The position numbers were made by a program, and so were the translations under genes. From Faecalibacterium sp. (GTDB lineage Bacteria; Bacillota; Clostridia; Oscillospirales; Ruminococcaceae): a stretch of DNA of 15,037 bases. The notes beneath the pieces are model-generated. The model was not told where the DNA came from. It worked only from the letters and a program-made list of their open reading frames with translations, and did no database searches. Shown in pieces: positions 6,549 through 12,623 of this stretch (its first letter is position 1; every line of letters starts with the position of its first letter). The DNA lies in assembly GCA_017483235.1 (NCBI GenBank), contig JAFULE010000094.1, positions 1 through 15,037 of the forward strand, in the 5' to 3' direction.

Positions 6549-7433
6549 TCAGCGGCCGATCTGAATGCCGGTCAGGTACTCGTAGTACTGGGCAATGGCG
6601 CTGTGATCCTTCTGGCCGCCTTCGTGGCTGTGCATCCACTGCATGATCTCCTGCACGGCAGCAGTCATGGGAACGGGCGAGCCAACGGTGTGGGCGCAGT
6701 CCAAAGCGTTGTTCAGGTCCTTGATGTGCAGGTCGATCTTGAAGCCGGGCTTGTCGTTGCCGGCGATCATCATCGGAGCCTTGGCGTTCATCACGGTGGA
6801 ACCGGCCAGACCGCCCTTGATGGCCTGGAAGACCAGCTCGGGGTCAACACCGGCCTTCTGGGCCAGGGTCAGGGCCTCGGCCAGAGCCTGAATGTTGCAG
6901 GCAACGATGATCTGGTTGGCCAGCTTGGTGGTGTTGCCGGCGCCGACTTCGCCGCAGCGAACCACAGAAGCGCCCATGGTCTCCAGCAGGGGCTTGTAAG
7001 CGTCGAACACTTCCTGCTTGCCGCCGACCATGAAGCTCAGGGTGCCGTCGATGGCCTTGGGCTCGCCGCCGGAAACGGGAGCGTCCAGCATCTCAACGCC
7101 CTTCTCAGCCAGAGCAGCAGCAATCTCCTTGCTGGCAACGGGGTTGATGGAGCTCATATCAATAAACACAGAACCGGGCTTCATGTAGTTGGCAACGCCG
7201 TTTTCGCCCAGCATAACAGCCTTGACATGGGGGCTGTTGGGCAGCATGGTCAGAACCACGTCGCAGCTTTCGCCGATCTCCTTGTTGGTGGCAGCCTTGG
7301 CGCCGGCGGCAACAACCTCTTCCACCGAAGCCTTGTTCAGGTCGCTGACCAGCAGGTCGGTGTAGCCGCCCTTCAGGATGTTCTTTGCCATGGGCTTGCC
7401 CATGATGCCCAGACCAATCAGACCGATTTTCAT
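6549..7433 (-). CDS. garR: 2-hydroxy-3-oxopropionate (tartronate semialdehyde) reductase
   Basis: Beta-hydroxyacid dehydrogenase that reduces tartronate semialdehyde to D-glycerate with a nicotinamide cofactor, a step in glucarate, galactarate and glyoxylate use. 294 aa when started at MKIGLIGLGIMG (7433), with GGGAGG nine bases before; the open frame extends upstream but without a ribosome binding site. The Rossmann motif GLGIMG is at 7-12, the substrate-binding DAPVSGGEPKAIDGTLSFMVGG runs through 117-138, and the catalytic lysine is K170 in GAGNTTKLANQ. Stretches such as TMLPNSPHV, GGLAGSTV and PGFKIDLHIKDL closely recall E. coli GarR, so it is placed with GarR rather than with 3-hydroxyisobutyrate dehydrogenases. 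It stands alone between its own promoter and terminator, with the regulator and transporter downstream. The organic acid feeding it is not shown by the sequence. Confidence 0.9.
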   Translation of the reverse strand: MKIGLIGLGIMGKPMAKNILKGGYTDLLVSDLNKASVEEVVAAGAKAATNKEIGESCDVVLTMLPNSPHVKAVMLGENGVANYMKPGSVFIDMSSINPVASKEIAAALAEKGVEMLDAPVSGGEPKAIDGTLSFMVGGKQEVFDAYKPLLETMGASVVRCGEVGAGNTTKLANQIIVACNIQALAEALTLAQKAGVDPELVFQAIKGGLAGSTVMNAKAPMMIAGNDKPGFKIDLHIKDLNNALDCAHTVGSPVPMTAAVQEIMQWMHSHEGGQKDHSAIAQYYEYLTGIQIGR

Positions 7434-7485
7434 ATTCAAATACCTCCCAAAATAACATTCGTGGTGTAGTTTACGTTGTGGCCTT

Positions 7486-7514
7486 ATTATAGGGCCGGCG
7501 GCAGCTGTCCACAA
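7486..7514 (-). promoter_or_regulatory. Sigma-A promoter of garR
   Basis: On the minus strand TTGTGG (7514-7509), a 17-base spacer and a consensus TATAAT (7491-7486). The predicted start is near 7479, giving a leader of about 45 bases. Confidence 0.65.
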
Positions 7515-7597
7515 GTCGCAATTCTGCCAAAATCCGCAGCGAATTTTTTTGCAGTTTTTCCAGACTTTCAATCACGGAACAAAACGATGCAGATTTA

Positions 7598-7613
7598 TGA
7601 AATGTTTGTTTCA
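7598..7613. promoter_or_regulatory. TGAAA-N6-TTTCA dyad between garR and the aldo-keto reductase gene
   Basis: The dyad has the same arms and the same six-base spacing as the one at the regulator's own start (6394-6409). It lies in the divergent region, roughly 70 bases before the predicted aldo-keto reductase transcript start and about 125 before that of garR. Another TTTCA is at 7566-7570. It probably binds the same regulator; this is inferred from similarity only. Confidence 0.45.
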
Positions 7614-7642
7614 ATTTTGGTGCAAACTTTCCCTTACCACAT

Positions 7643-7671
7643 TTGCATCCCGGCCTTATTCCCGATACAAT
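7643..7671 (+). promoter_or_regulatory. Sigma-A promoter of the aldo-keto reductase gene
   Basis: TTGCAT (7643-7648), a 17-base spacer and TACAAT (7666-7671). The predicted start is near 7678, about 40 bases before the start codon. Confidence 0.65.
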
Positions 7672-7716
7672 AGAACCAACAAAACAGCATTTGTGCCACA
7701 CCTACAGGAGGAACTT

Positions 7717-8568
7717 ATGGCTTCTTTTATTACTGCCGGCGGCAAGGCTGCCGGGCCCATCGGCCAGGGCACCTGGTATCTGGGCGAAACCCCCGCCGCC
7801 TTTGCGGACGAACGCAAGGCCCTGCAGGCCGGCATCGAAGCCGGCATGACCCTGATCGACACCGCCGAAATGTACGGCGACGGCGCCGCCGAAGAGCTGG
7901 TGGGCAGCGCCATCCACGGCTTTGACCGCGAGCAGCTGTATCTGGTCAGCAAGGTGTATCCCTTCAACGCCGGGCGGCGCAACATCTTCCGCAGCTGCGA
8001 AAACAGCCTGCGCCGCATGCGCACCGATTATCTGGACCTGTACCTGCTGCACTGGCGCGGCTCGGTGCCCTTTGCCGAAACGGTGGAATGCATGGAAGAG
8101 CTGAAAGCCAAGGGCCGCATTCGCGCCTGGGGCGTAAGCAATCTGGACACCCGGGACATGCAGCAGCTGCTGGCGGTGCCGGGCGGCGCCGGCTGCGTCA
8201 CCGATCAGGTGCTGTACCATTTGGGCAGCCGCGGCATCGAGTTTGATCTGCTGCCCTGGCTGCAGCAGCGGGACATTCCGGTGATGGCCTACTGCCCGCT
8301 GGCACAGGCCGGCCGGCTGCGCCGCGGCCTGTTTGCTCACCCTGCCGTGCAGGACATTGCCTTTGCCCGCAATGCAACGCCCGCGCAGGTGCTGCTGGCC
8401 TTTTTGCTGGCCCGCCCCGGGGTCATGCCCATTCCCCGCACCGGCCATGCCTACCACACCATGGAAAACGCCGCCGCGGCCGATCTGAAGCTGACCGCCG
8501 CCGAGCTGGCCGCGCTGGACGCCGCCTTCCCCGCGCCCAAGCGCAAGGTACCGCTGGACATCCAATAA
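7717..8568 (+). CDS. yeaE: Aldo/keto reductase, YeaE-like (methylglyoxal/aldehyde reductase)
   Basis: Cytosolic NADPH-dependent reductase of small aldehydes and ketones. 283 aa, the same size as E. coli YeaE, and it shares long recognisable runs with it, such as GQGTWYLGE, LIDTAEMYGDG, LVSKVYP and DQVLYHLGSRGIE. The AKR catalytic tetrad is complete: D48, Y53, K79 and H112 (LLHW). The C-terminal LAQAGRLR and the PAPK segment also match. The start at 7717 is chosen for AGGAGG at 7706-7711; the frame is open further upstream but carries no such site. It is transcribed away from garR, from its own promoter, and ends in a terminator, so it is a single-gene unit. E. coli YeaE can reduce methylglyoxal; whether this enzyme does, or instead serves the acid pathway next door, is unknown. 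Confidence 0.9.
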   Translation: MASFITAGGKAAGPIGQGTWYLGETPAAFADERKALQAGIEAGMTLIDTAEMYGDGAAEELVGSAIHGFDREQLYLVSKVYPFNAGRRNIFRSCENSLRRMRTDYLDLYLLHWRGSVPFAETVECMEELKAKGRIRAWGVSNLDTRDMQQLLAVPGGAGCVTDQVLYHLGSRGIEFDLLPWLQQRDIPVMAYCPLAQAGRLRRGLFAHPAVQDIAFARNATPAQVLLAFLLARPGVMPIPRTGHAYHTMENAAAADLKLTAAELAALDAAFPAPKRKVPLDIQ

Positions 8569-8576
8569 GCAAACAC

Positions 8577-8612
8577 CGCCGTCCCGGACAGGTTCCGGGG
8601 CGGCGTTTTTTT
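8577..8612 (+). terminator. Intrinsic terminator after the aldo-keto reductase gene
   Basis: A 12-bp stem (8577-8588 with 8594-8605, one T-G wobble) with a 5-base loop is followed by seven T (8606-8612), nine bases after the stop codon. Confidence 0.9.
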
Positions 8613-8619
8613 GCTCCGC

Positions 8620-8648
8620 TTGCCCGCACCGCCGGGCGGTGTTATAAT
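8620..8648 (+). promoter_or_regulatory. Promoter of nitroreductase-MATE operon with a palindrome in its spacer
   Basis: TTGCCC (8620-8625), a 17-base spacer and a consensus TATAAT (8643-8648). The spacer holds a perfect 15-base palindrome, CACCGCC-G-GGCGGTG (8627-8641), centred between the two hexamers, an arrangement expected for an operator that a repressor or spacer-binding regulator would occupy. The start is expected near 8655 and the start codon is at 8687. Confidence 0.65.
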
Positions 8649-8686
8649 GAATTTCAAGCCTACTATTATAAATAAGGAGCCGCACC

Positions 8687-9220
8687 ATGGATTTTACCGC
8701 CATTGCCCGGCAGCGGCAAAGCTGCCGCAGCTACGACACCGCCCGCCCCATCGAGCCCGAAAAGCTGAACGCCGTGCTGGAAGCCGCCCGCCTTGCCCCG
8801 TCGGCCTGCAACGGCCAGCCCTGGCACATCACAGTGTGCAAAGGCGCCGCCGCCCAAAAAGCGGCTGCCGCCTGCATGGGCATGGGCATGAACAAATTTG
8901 CCCCCGACGCCCCGGTGCTGCTGGTGATTTCGGAAAAACCCTATGTGCGCACCGCTGCCGTGGGCGCCAAGCTGAAAAACAACGACTACCGTTCCATCGA
9001 CATTGGCATTGCCGCCGCCTACATCACCGCCGAAGCCGCCGCCCAGGGGCTGGGCAGCTGCATTCTGGGCTGGCTGGACGACGCCAAGCTGCGGGCATTG
9101 TGCCATCTGGACATGCCGGTGCGGCTGGTGATCACCCTTGGCTACGCCAAGCCGGACGATCCGCTGCGTAAAAAGGTGCGCAAACCGCTGGACGAGCTGG
9201 TAAGCGAAGTGAGCGAGTAA
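8687..9220 (+). CDS. Nitroreductase family flavoprotein
   Basis: FMN-dependent NAD(P)H oxidoreductase of the nitroreductase superfamily, which reduces nitro groups, quinones or flavins. 177 aa, at the short end of the family. The FMN phosphate-binding pattern RQRQSCRSYD at 8-17 opens the protein; APSACNGQPWHI (37-48) is the usual second FMN-contact loop; and GLGSCILGWL (121-130) is the family's conserved late motif. The middle region, which sets substrate choice, is short. The start at 8687 follows AAGGAG at 8674-8679 with a 7-base spacer. It has its own promoter and lies 19 bases before a MATE exporter gene, so the two are probably one operon, possibly for reducing and exporting a toxic compound. 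The superfamily is certain; the substrate is not. Confidence 0.88.
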   Translation: MDFTAIARQRQSCRSYDTARPIEPEKLNAVLEAARLAPSACNGQPWHITVCKGAAAQKAAAACMGMGMNKFAPDAPVLLVISEKPYVRTAAVGAKLKNNDYRSIDIGIAAAYITAEAAAQGLGSCILGWLDDAKLRALCHLDMPVRLVITLGYAKPDDPLRKKVRKPLDELVSEVSE

Positions 9221-9239
9221 AAGGAAGATTGTCACAGCC

Positions 9240-10613
9240 ATGAAAACAAAACCCCTGAACCGGCAGATGATCCCGGTGATCCTCAGTCTGGCATGGCCCA
9301 CCATGCTGGAACAGCTGATGCAGACCGCGGTGCAGTACATCGACACCGCCATGGTGGGCAGCCTTGGCACCGAGGCCACCGCCGCGGTGGGTGCCACCAG
9401 CACAGTAAACTGGCTGATCGGTTCGAGCATTTCAGCGCTGAGCGTGGGCTTTCTGGCCTACATTGCCCGGGCCATCGGTGCCGGCGAACATCAAAACGCC
9501 AGAAAAGCGGTCAATCAGGCCGCCCTTGCCGCGCTGGCAGTGGGCAGCCTGTTCACTGTTCTGACCCTGTCGCTGAGCGGGGTGATCCCGGTGTGGATGC
9601 AGGTGGACCCCGCCATCCGCACCCTGGCCAGCCAATATTTCTTTATTTTGTATCTGCCCATGCTGCCCCGGGCCGCCACCATCATCTTTGGCACCGTGCT
9701 GCGGGCCGCCGGCGACACCAAAACACCCATGAAGGTGGGGGTTCTGGTCAACCTGATCAACGTGGTGCTGAACTTTCTGTTCATCTACCCCACCCGCACG
9801 GTGCAGCTGGCGGGGTTGGCGTTCACCATGCCCGGCATGGGCTGGGGGGTGATCGGCGCGGCCATCGCCAGCGCCGTGGCCTTTGCGGCAGGCGGCATCT
9901 GCATTACCACGGTGCTGTGGCGGCACCCCCGCATTTCGCCCAAGGGCGGCAGCTTCAAGCCTGATCTTGAAATTCTGCGCCCCTGTCTGAAGGTGGCGTT
10001 TCCCAACATGCTGCAGCGGTTTGGCACCAGTCTGGGCTATGTGGCCTTTGCCTCGATGATCAATTCGCTGGGGCCGGTGGCCACCGCCGCCCACACCATT
10101 GCCAACACGGTGGAATCCGCCTTTTATATTCCGGGCTACGGTATGCAGACCGCCGCCGCCACTCTGGCCGGCAACGCCTACGGCGCGCGGGACAAGCAGC
10201 GGATGGAAGAACTGGCCGCCATGTTCATTCCCATCGAAATTGGGCTGATGATTTTGTCGGGCGGTACCCTGTTTGCCGCCGCGCCGGCCCTGATGGGGAT
10301 TTTTTCCACCAGCAGCGAGGTGATCGCCCTTGGCGCAACGGTGCTGCGCATGGTGGCGGTCAGCGAGCCCTTCTACGGCTTTTCGATCATCATCGAAGGC
10401 ATGATGCAGGGCGTTGGCAAAACCAAGCTGCCCTTTGTGTTTAACATCTGCGGCATGTGGGGGGTGCGCATTGTGGGCACCTTTGTGTGCACCCAGCTGC
10501 TGGGGCTGGGGCTGATTGCCGCATGGGGCTGCATGATCGCCCACAACCTGCTTTTGTTCTGCCTGTTTTTGCTGTGCTACCGCAAGGGCTACTGGAATCC
10601 ACTGAAGCAGTAA
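9240..10613 (+). CDS. MATE family efflux transporter (first of two in the window)
   Basis: Cation-coupled multidrug and toxin exporter of the MATE family in the cytoplasmic membrane. 457 aa with about 12 hydrophobic segments arranged as two similar halves. The first half has LAWPTMLEQLMQTAVQYIDTAMVG at residues 17-40, including the conserved P20 and D35, followed by GTEATAAVG. RAAGDTKTPM and, in the second half, EGMMQGVGKTKLP are the paired family motifs. The ribosome binding site AAGGAAG lies 13-19 bases upstream, rather far. It follows the nitroreductase by 19 bases and shares its promoter; a bidirectional terminator follows. It is only distantly similar to the second MATE protein at 12624, so they are not a recent duplication. 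The exported compound is unknown. Confidence 0.9.
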   Translation: MKTKPLNRQMIPVILSLAWPTMLEQLMQTAVQYIDTAMVGSLGTEATAAVGATSTVNWLIGSSISALSVGFLAYIARAIGAGEHQNARKAVNQAALAALAVGSLFTVLTLSLSGVIPVWMQVDPAIRTLASQYFFILYLPMLPRAATIIFGTVLRAAGDTKTPMKVGVLVNLINVVLNFLFIYPTRTVQLAGLAFTMPGMGWGVIGAAIASAVAFAAGGICITTVLWRHPRISPKGGSFKPDLEILRPCLKVAFPNMLQRFGTSLGYVAFASMINSLGPVATAAHTIANTVESAFYIPGYGMQTAAATLAGNAYGARDKQRMEELAAMFIPIEIGLMILSGGTLFAAAPALMGIFSTSSEVIALGATVLRMVAVSEPFYGFSIIIEGMMQGVGKTKLPFVFNICGMWGVRIVGTFVCTQLLGLGLIAAWGCMIAHNLLLFCLFLLCYRKGYWNPLKQ

Positions 10614-10641
10614 TTTATATACTTTATGTAATAATAAGAAG

Positions 10642-10678
10642 AACCCCGCCGGCCCTTGCTTTGGGCAGGCGGGGTTTT
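10642..10678. terminator. Bidirectional terminator between the MATE gene and the secreted C39-like protein gene
   Basis: The outer stem AACCCCGCC (10642-10650) pairs with GGCGGGGTT (10668-10676), and an inner GCCC/GGGC pair (10652-10655 with 10663-10666) closes the loop. It is followed by TTTT on the plus strand and by a T-rich run (TTCTTCTTATTATT) on the minus strand, so it can serve both converging genes. Confidence 0.85.
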
Positions 10679-10682
10679 GTGT

Positions 10683-11687
10683 TTACTGCAGCACCTTCAG
10701 GGGGCTGTTTTCCACCCAGAGGGTGCCATCCAGCGGACGGGTCAGTGCAAAGGTGCCGTCGGCCGACACCCGGGCCGGGTCCAGCGCGAAAAAGTCGCTT
10801 TCGACCAGATTGGTCGGGTCAGCATCCTGCGCAGAGCCCACAATGCACACCCAGTGGCCGTAATAGGCGCTGGTGGTGATGTGGGGGTAATCCACCTCGG
10901 TCCAGCCATCGGCTGCGGCGTGGTATTCAGAGGTAGACAGGCGGTTGGAATGTTTTTTTACACCCTCCACCGCCACGTTCTGCAGATGCACGATCACCGG
11001 GCGGCCGGCGTTCAGCTCGTCATACAGCTTGGTCAGGCAGCCGGCGCGGTCGGCCGACCAGTCGGAAAAGCCGCCCTTCCACCACAGTGCGCCGTTGCTC
11101 CACATACCCTTGCCGCTGCAGATCTCGCCGTCCGCCACGGTGCGGGCATACCGCATGGCGTACAGGCTGCACTGGCCGGTGGCCTGATTGCCAATGGTCA
11201 GGATCTGCTGCCGATCAAAGGGCAGCAGATACAACCCGTCGGTCAGCTGTACCTGCCGGATGGGCAGGCCGTCGTCCGGCACTGTAACGGTGCACCGGGC
11301 CGCGGCAGCCGTACCGTCGGCAGCGGCAACCGTGATCACCGCCGTGCCGGGGTTGTGGGCGGTGACCAGCCCGGTTTCATCCACCGTGCAGACAGTGGGA
11401 TCATCGCTTTGGTAGACAAAACCCACCATGCCGCCGGGCATCGCCTGCGCGCTAAGCCCACAGCTTTGGTCGCGGGCAAGGGTAAGGGCATACTGCAGCT
11501 GGGGCAGGGCGCTATCCTGTGCGGCGGGCGCCGGCTGGGCGGCGACGGCTTCGCCGGTCAGCGAAACCACTGCAGGCAGCTCGGCCACACTGCGGGGCGC
11601 CGCCAAGGCACACACCGGCAGTAAAACCGCCAGACACAAACCGGCCATCAGGGACACAACCCGCCGCCGGGCTTTGCAATGCTGCAT
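10683..11687 (-). CDS. Secreted protein with BIG2 Ig-like domain and C39/papain-like cysteine peptidase fold
   Basis: Probable exported protein of 334 aa. A signal peptide (basic MQHCKARRR, hydrophobic 11-28, likely cut after ALA near 29) is followed by a low-complexity linker. A bacterial Ig-like BIG2 domain lies at about 88-136 (SDDPTVCTVDETGLVTA, then GTAVITV), and a C-terminal domain of about 180 residues resembles C39-like peptidases. In the latter, NQATGQCSLYAMRYA (167-181) gives the putative nucleophile C173 with Q168 or Q172. RPVIVHLQN (229-237) and YYGHWVCIVG (275-284, H278) follow, and D303 may be the third catalytic residue. Several further cysteines (76, 100, 132, 190, 217, 281) could form disulfides. 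The start at 11687 follows AAGGAGGG; an earlier in-frame start has no such site. It probably acts at the cell surface or outside; the substrate is unknown, and peptidase activity is inferred. Confidence 0.7.
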   Translation of the reverse strand: MQHCKARRRVVSLMAGLCLAVLLPVCALAAPRSVAELPAVVSLTGEAVAAQPAPAAQDSALPQLQYALTLARDQSCGLSAQAMPGGMVGFVYQSDDPTVCTVDETGLVTAHNPGTAVITVAAADGTAAAARCTVTVPDDGLPIRQVQLTDGLYLLPFDRQQILTIGNQATGQCSLYAMRYARTVADGEICSGKGMWSNGALWWKGGFSDWSADRAGCLTKLYDELNAGRPVIVHLQNVAVEGVKKHSNRLSTSEYHAAADGWTEVDYPHITTSAYYGHWVCIVGSAQDADPTNLVESDFFALDPARVSADGTFALTRPLDGTLWVENSPLKVLQ

Positions 11688-11747
11688 GGCAAAACCCTCC
11701 TTTCGCAAAAAACAGATCGAATACACGCAAGCTGTGCGTGAATGCTC

Positions 11748-11776
11748 ATAAAAAAGGTGCGGCCACACCGCACCTT
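11748..11776 (-). terminator. Terminator-like hairpin at the 5' end of the secreted-protein transcript
   Basis: A perfect 9-bp stem (11754-11762 with 11768-11776) with a 5-base loop is followed on the minus strand by TTTTTT (through the A run 11750-11755). It begins only a few bases from the predicted transcript start, so it would end transcription almost at once or cap the mRNA with a 5' stem. Confidence 0.65.
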
Positions 11777-11780
11777 GCGC

Positions 11781-11808
11781 ATTATACCATACTTTTGCCG
11801 AATGTCCA
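11781..11808 (-). promoter_or_regulatory. Strong promoter of the secreted-protein gene
   Basis: On the minus strand TGGACA (11808-11803, five of six), a 16-base spacer and a consensus TATAAT (11786-11781), preceded by TGG, giving an extended -10. The predicted start, near 11774, falls inside the first arm of the following hairpin. Confidence 0.75.
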
Positions 11809-11941
11809 GAAAAAAGCTCGAATTTTCACATAATTTTACGCGATGCACCGTCAAAGCTCACAAAGCCGGCGGTTTTTTTCGGTGAAAACTGCACACAGCG
11901 GAGATTTTTGGAAAAAGACACGACAAACCGTGAAATTGCTG

Positions 11942-11986
11942 TATAATAAACCCCGGCGGCCAAAAAGCCGCGCCCGCCTGTTTTTT
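11942..11986 (+). promoter_or_regulatory. Promoter -10 and leader of the HD-domain gene
   Basis: A consensus TATAAT at 11942-11947 has no good -35 partner. The leader holds two mutually exclusive 5-bp hairpins: GCGGC/GCCGC (11956-11960 with 11967-11971) and GGCGG/CCGCC (11955-11959 with 11974-11978). The second is followed, two bases on, by six T (11981-11986). The stems are short, so attenuation is only a possibility. Confidence 0.4.
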
Positions 11987-12011
11987 CCGCAACACGAAAG
12001 GATGTGCCGTT

Positions 12012-12506
12012 ATGTGGCGTACCAATCGGATGCAGCAGTTTCTGGATTGCCTGAACGATCTGGAGCGCGACCCCTATGTGCAGCAGCTGCGCAAATTCAA
12101 TCAGCATACCGCCGCCACCACCCGGTACGACCATTGCCTGTGCGTGGCCTATTTCAGCTTTACCATCTGCCGCTGGCTGGGGTGGGACTATGTGGCTGCC
12201 GCCCGGGGCGGCATGCTGCACGACCTGTACATGGCCGAATGGGAAGGCAGCGACGGCGGCGCCTTAAGCCGCTGGCGCACCCATCCGCACGCGGCGCTGC
12301 AGAACGCCCGCCGCTTTGGGCTAAGCAAAAAGGAAGAGGACATTATCGTCAACCACATGTTCCCCCTGACCCCAGTGCTGCCCCGCTACAAGGAAAGCTA
12401 TGTGGTCAGCACTGCCGACAAGATCGCCGCCGTGCTGGAAAAAACCCATCTGGTGCGCCCGCTGGGCATCTGCCAAAGCTGCCGCGCCATTGCCGAAGCC
12501 GCCTGA
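12012..12506 (+). CDS. HD-domain phosphohydrolase
   Basis: Small cytosolic metal-dependent phosphohydrolase of the HD superfamily, 164 aa. The family's metal ligands are all visible in order: H41 in TTRYDHCLCVAY, the HD pair H70-D71 in GGMLHDLYM, H91/H93 in RTHPHAALQNA, H115 in IIVNHMFPLTP, and D136 in VSTADKIAAVLE. This is the arrangement of stand-alone HD proteins that act on nucleotides or other phosphorylated small molecules; the true substrate cannot be told. The start at 12012 follows AAAGGA at 11997-12002; a nearer ATG at 12002 is out of frame. The C-terminus has a CxxC (C154/C157 in GICQSCRA) that could bind a metal. It lies between two regulated units and has its own -10 element. The following terminator at 12568-12601 could also end this transcript. 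Confidence 0.85.
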   Translation: MWRTNRMQQFLDCLNDLERDPYVQQLRKFNQHTAATTRYDHCLCVAYFSFTICRWLGWDYVAAARGGMLHDLYMAEWEGSDGGALSRWRTHPHAALQNARRFGLSKKEEDIIVNHMFPLTPVLPRYKESYVVSTADKIAAVLEKTHLVRPLGICQSCRAIAEAA

Positions 12507-12512
12507 TCGCTG

Positions 12513-12542
12513 TTGACAAACCCCACCGGCTGGCCCTATAAT
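12513..12542 (+). promoter_or_regulatory. Full-consensus sigma-A promoter upstream of the second MATE gene
   Basis: TTGACA (12513-12518), an 18-base spacer and TATAAT (12537-12542); both hexamers match the consensus in every base. The predicted start is near 12549, seven bases after the -10. It starts seven bases after the HD gene's stop codon. Confidence 0.88.
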
Positions 12543-12567
12543 GAACCCAGACCTGTACGTATTCACC

Positions 12568-12601
12568 AACGTGCCGTGGCAATGCTGCGGCACGTTTTTT
12601 T
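12568..12601 (+). terminator. Intrinsic terminator in the leader of the second MATE gene
   Basis: AACGTGCCG (12568-12576) pairs perfectly with CGGCACGTT (12588-12596), followed by a run of seven T (12595-12601). It lies between the consensus promoter and the MATE start codon, so an untreated transcript would be only about 53 bases long. It may also terminate the HD gene. Confidence 0.88.
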
Positions 12602-12623
12602 GCATCAGCAAGGATGTGATCGC

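Larger units (their letters stand above)
11688..12011. other. Divergent intergenic region between the secreted-protein gene and the HD gene
   Basis: This 324-base stretch carries no credible gene. It holds the promoter and leader terminator of the minus-strand gene, a small 6-bp hairpin (CACGCA/TGCGTG, 11724-11740) in that leader, and the promoter and leader of the plus-strand HD gene. A short minus-strand frame that starts ATGAGC at 11750 has no ribosome binding site and runs into the next gene out of frame. Confidence 0.5.

Noticed and set aside
9432..10544. A 370-residue minus-strand frame across the first MATE gene, and similar ones at 7702-8703 and 12321-14006
   Set aside because: All are mirror frames of real membrane or enzyme genes, rich in His/Gly/Gln, with no credible start site.
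11648..11854. A 68-residue minus-strand frame overlapping the start of the secreted-protein gene
   Set aside because: It overlaps a promoter and a terminator hairpin, has no ribosome binding site, and its end lies inside the signal peptide region in another frame.
12513..12623. Long form of the second MATE protein starting at TTG 12513
   Set aside because: The TTG is the -35 hexamer of a consensus promoter, and the extra segment spans the terminator hairpin and is not MATE-like.
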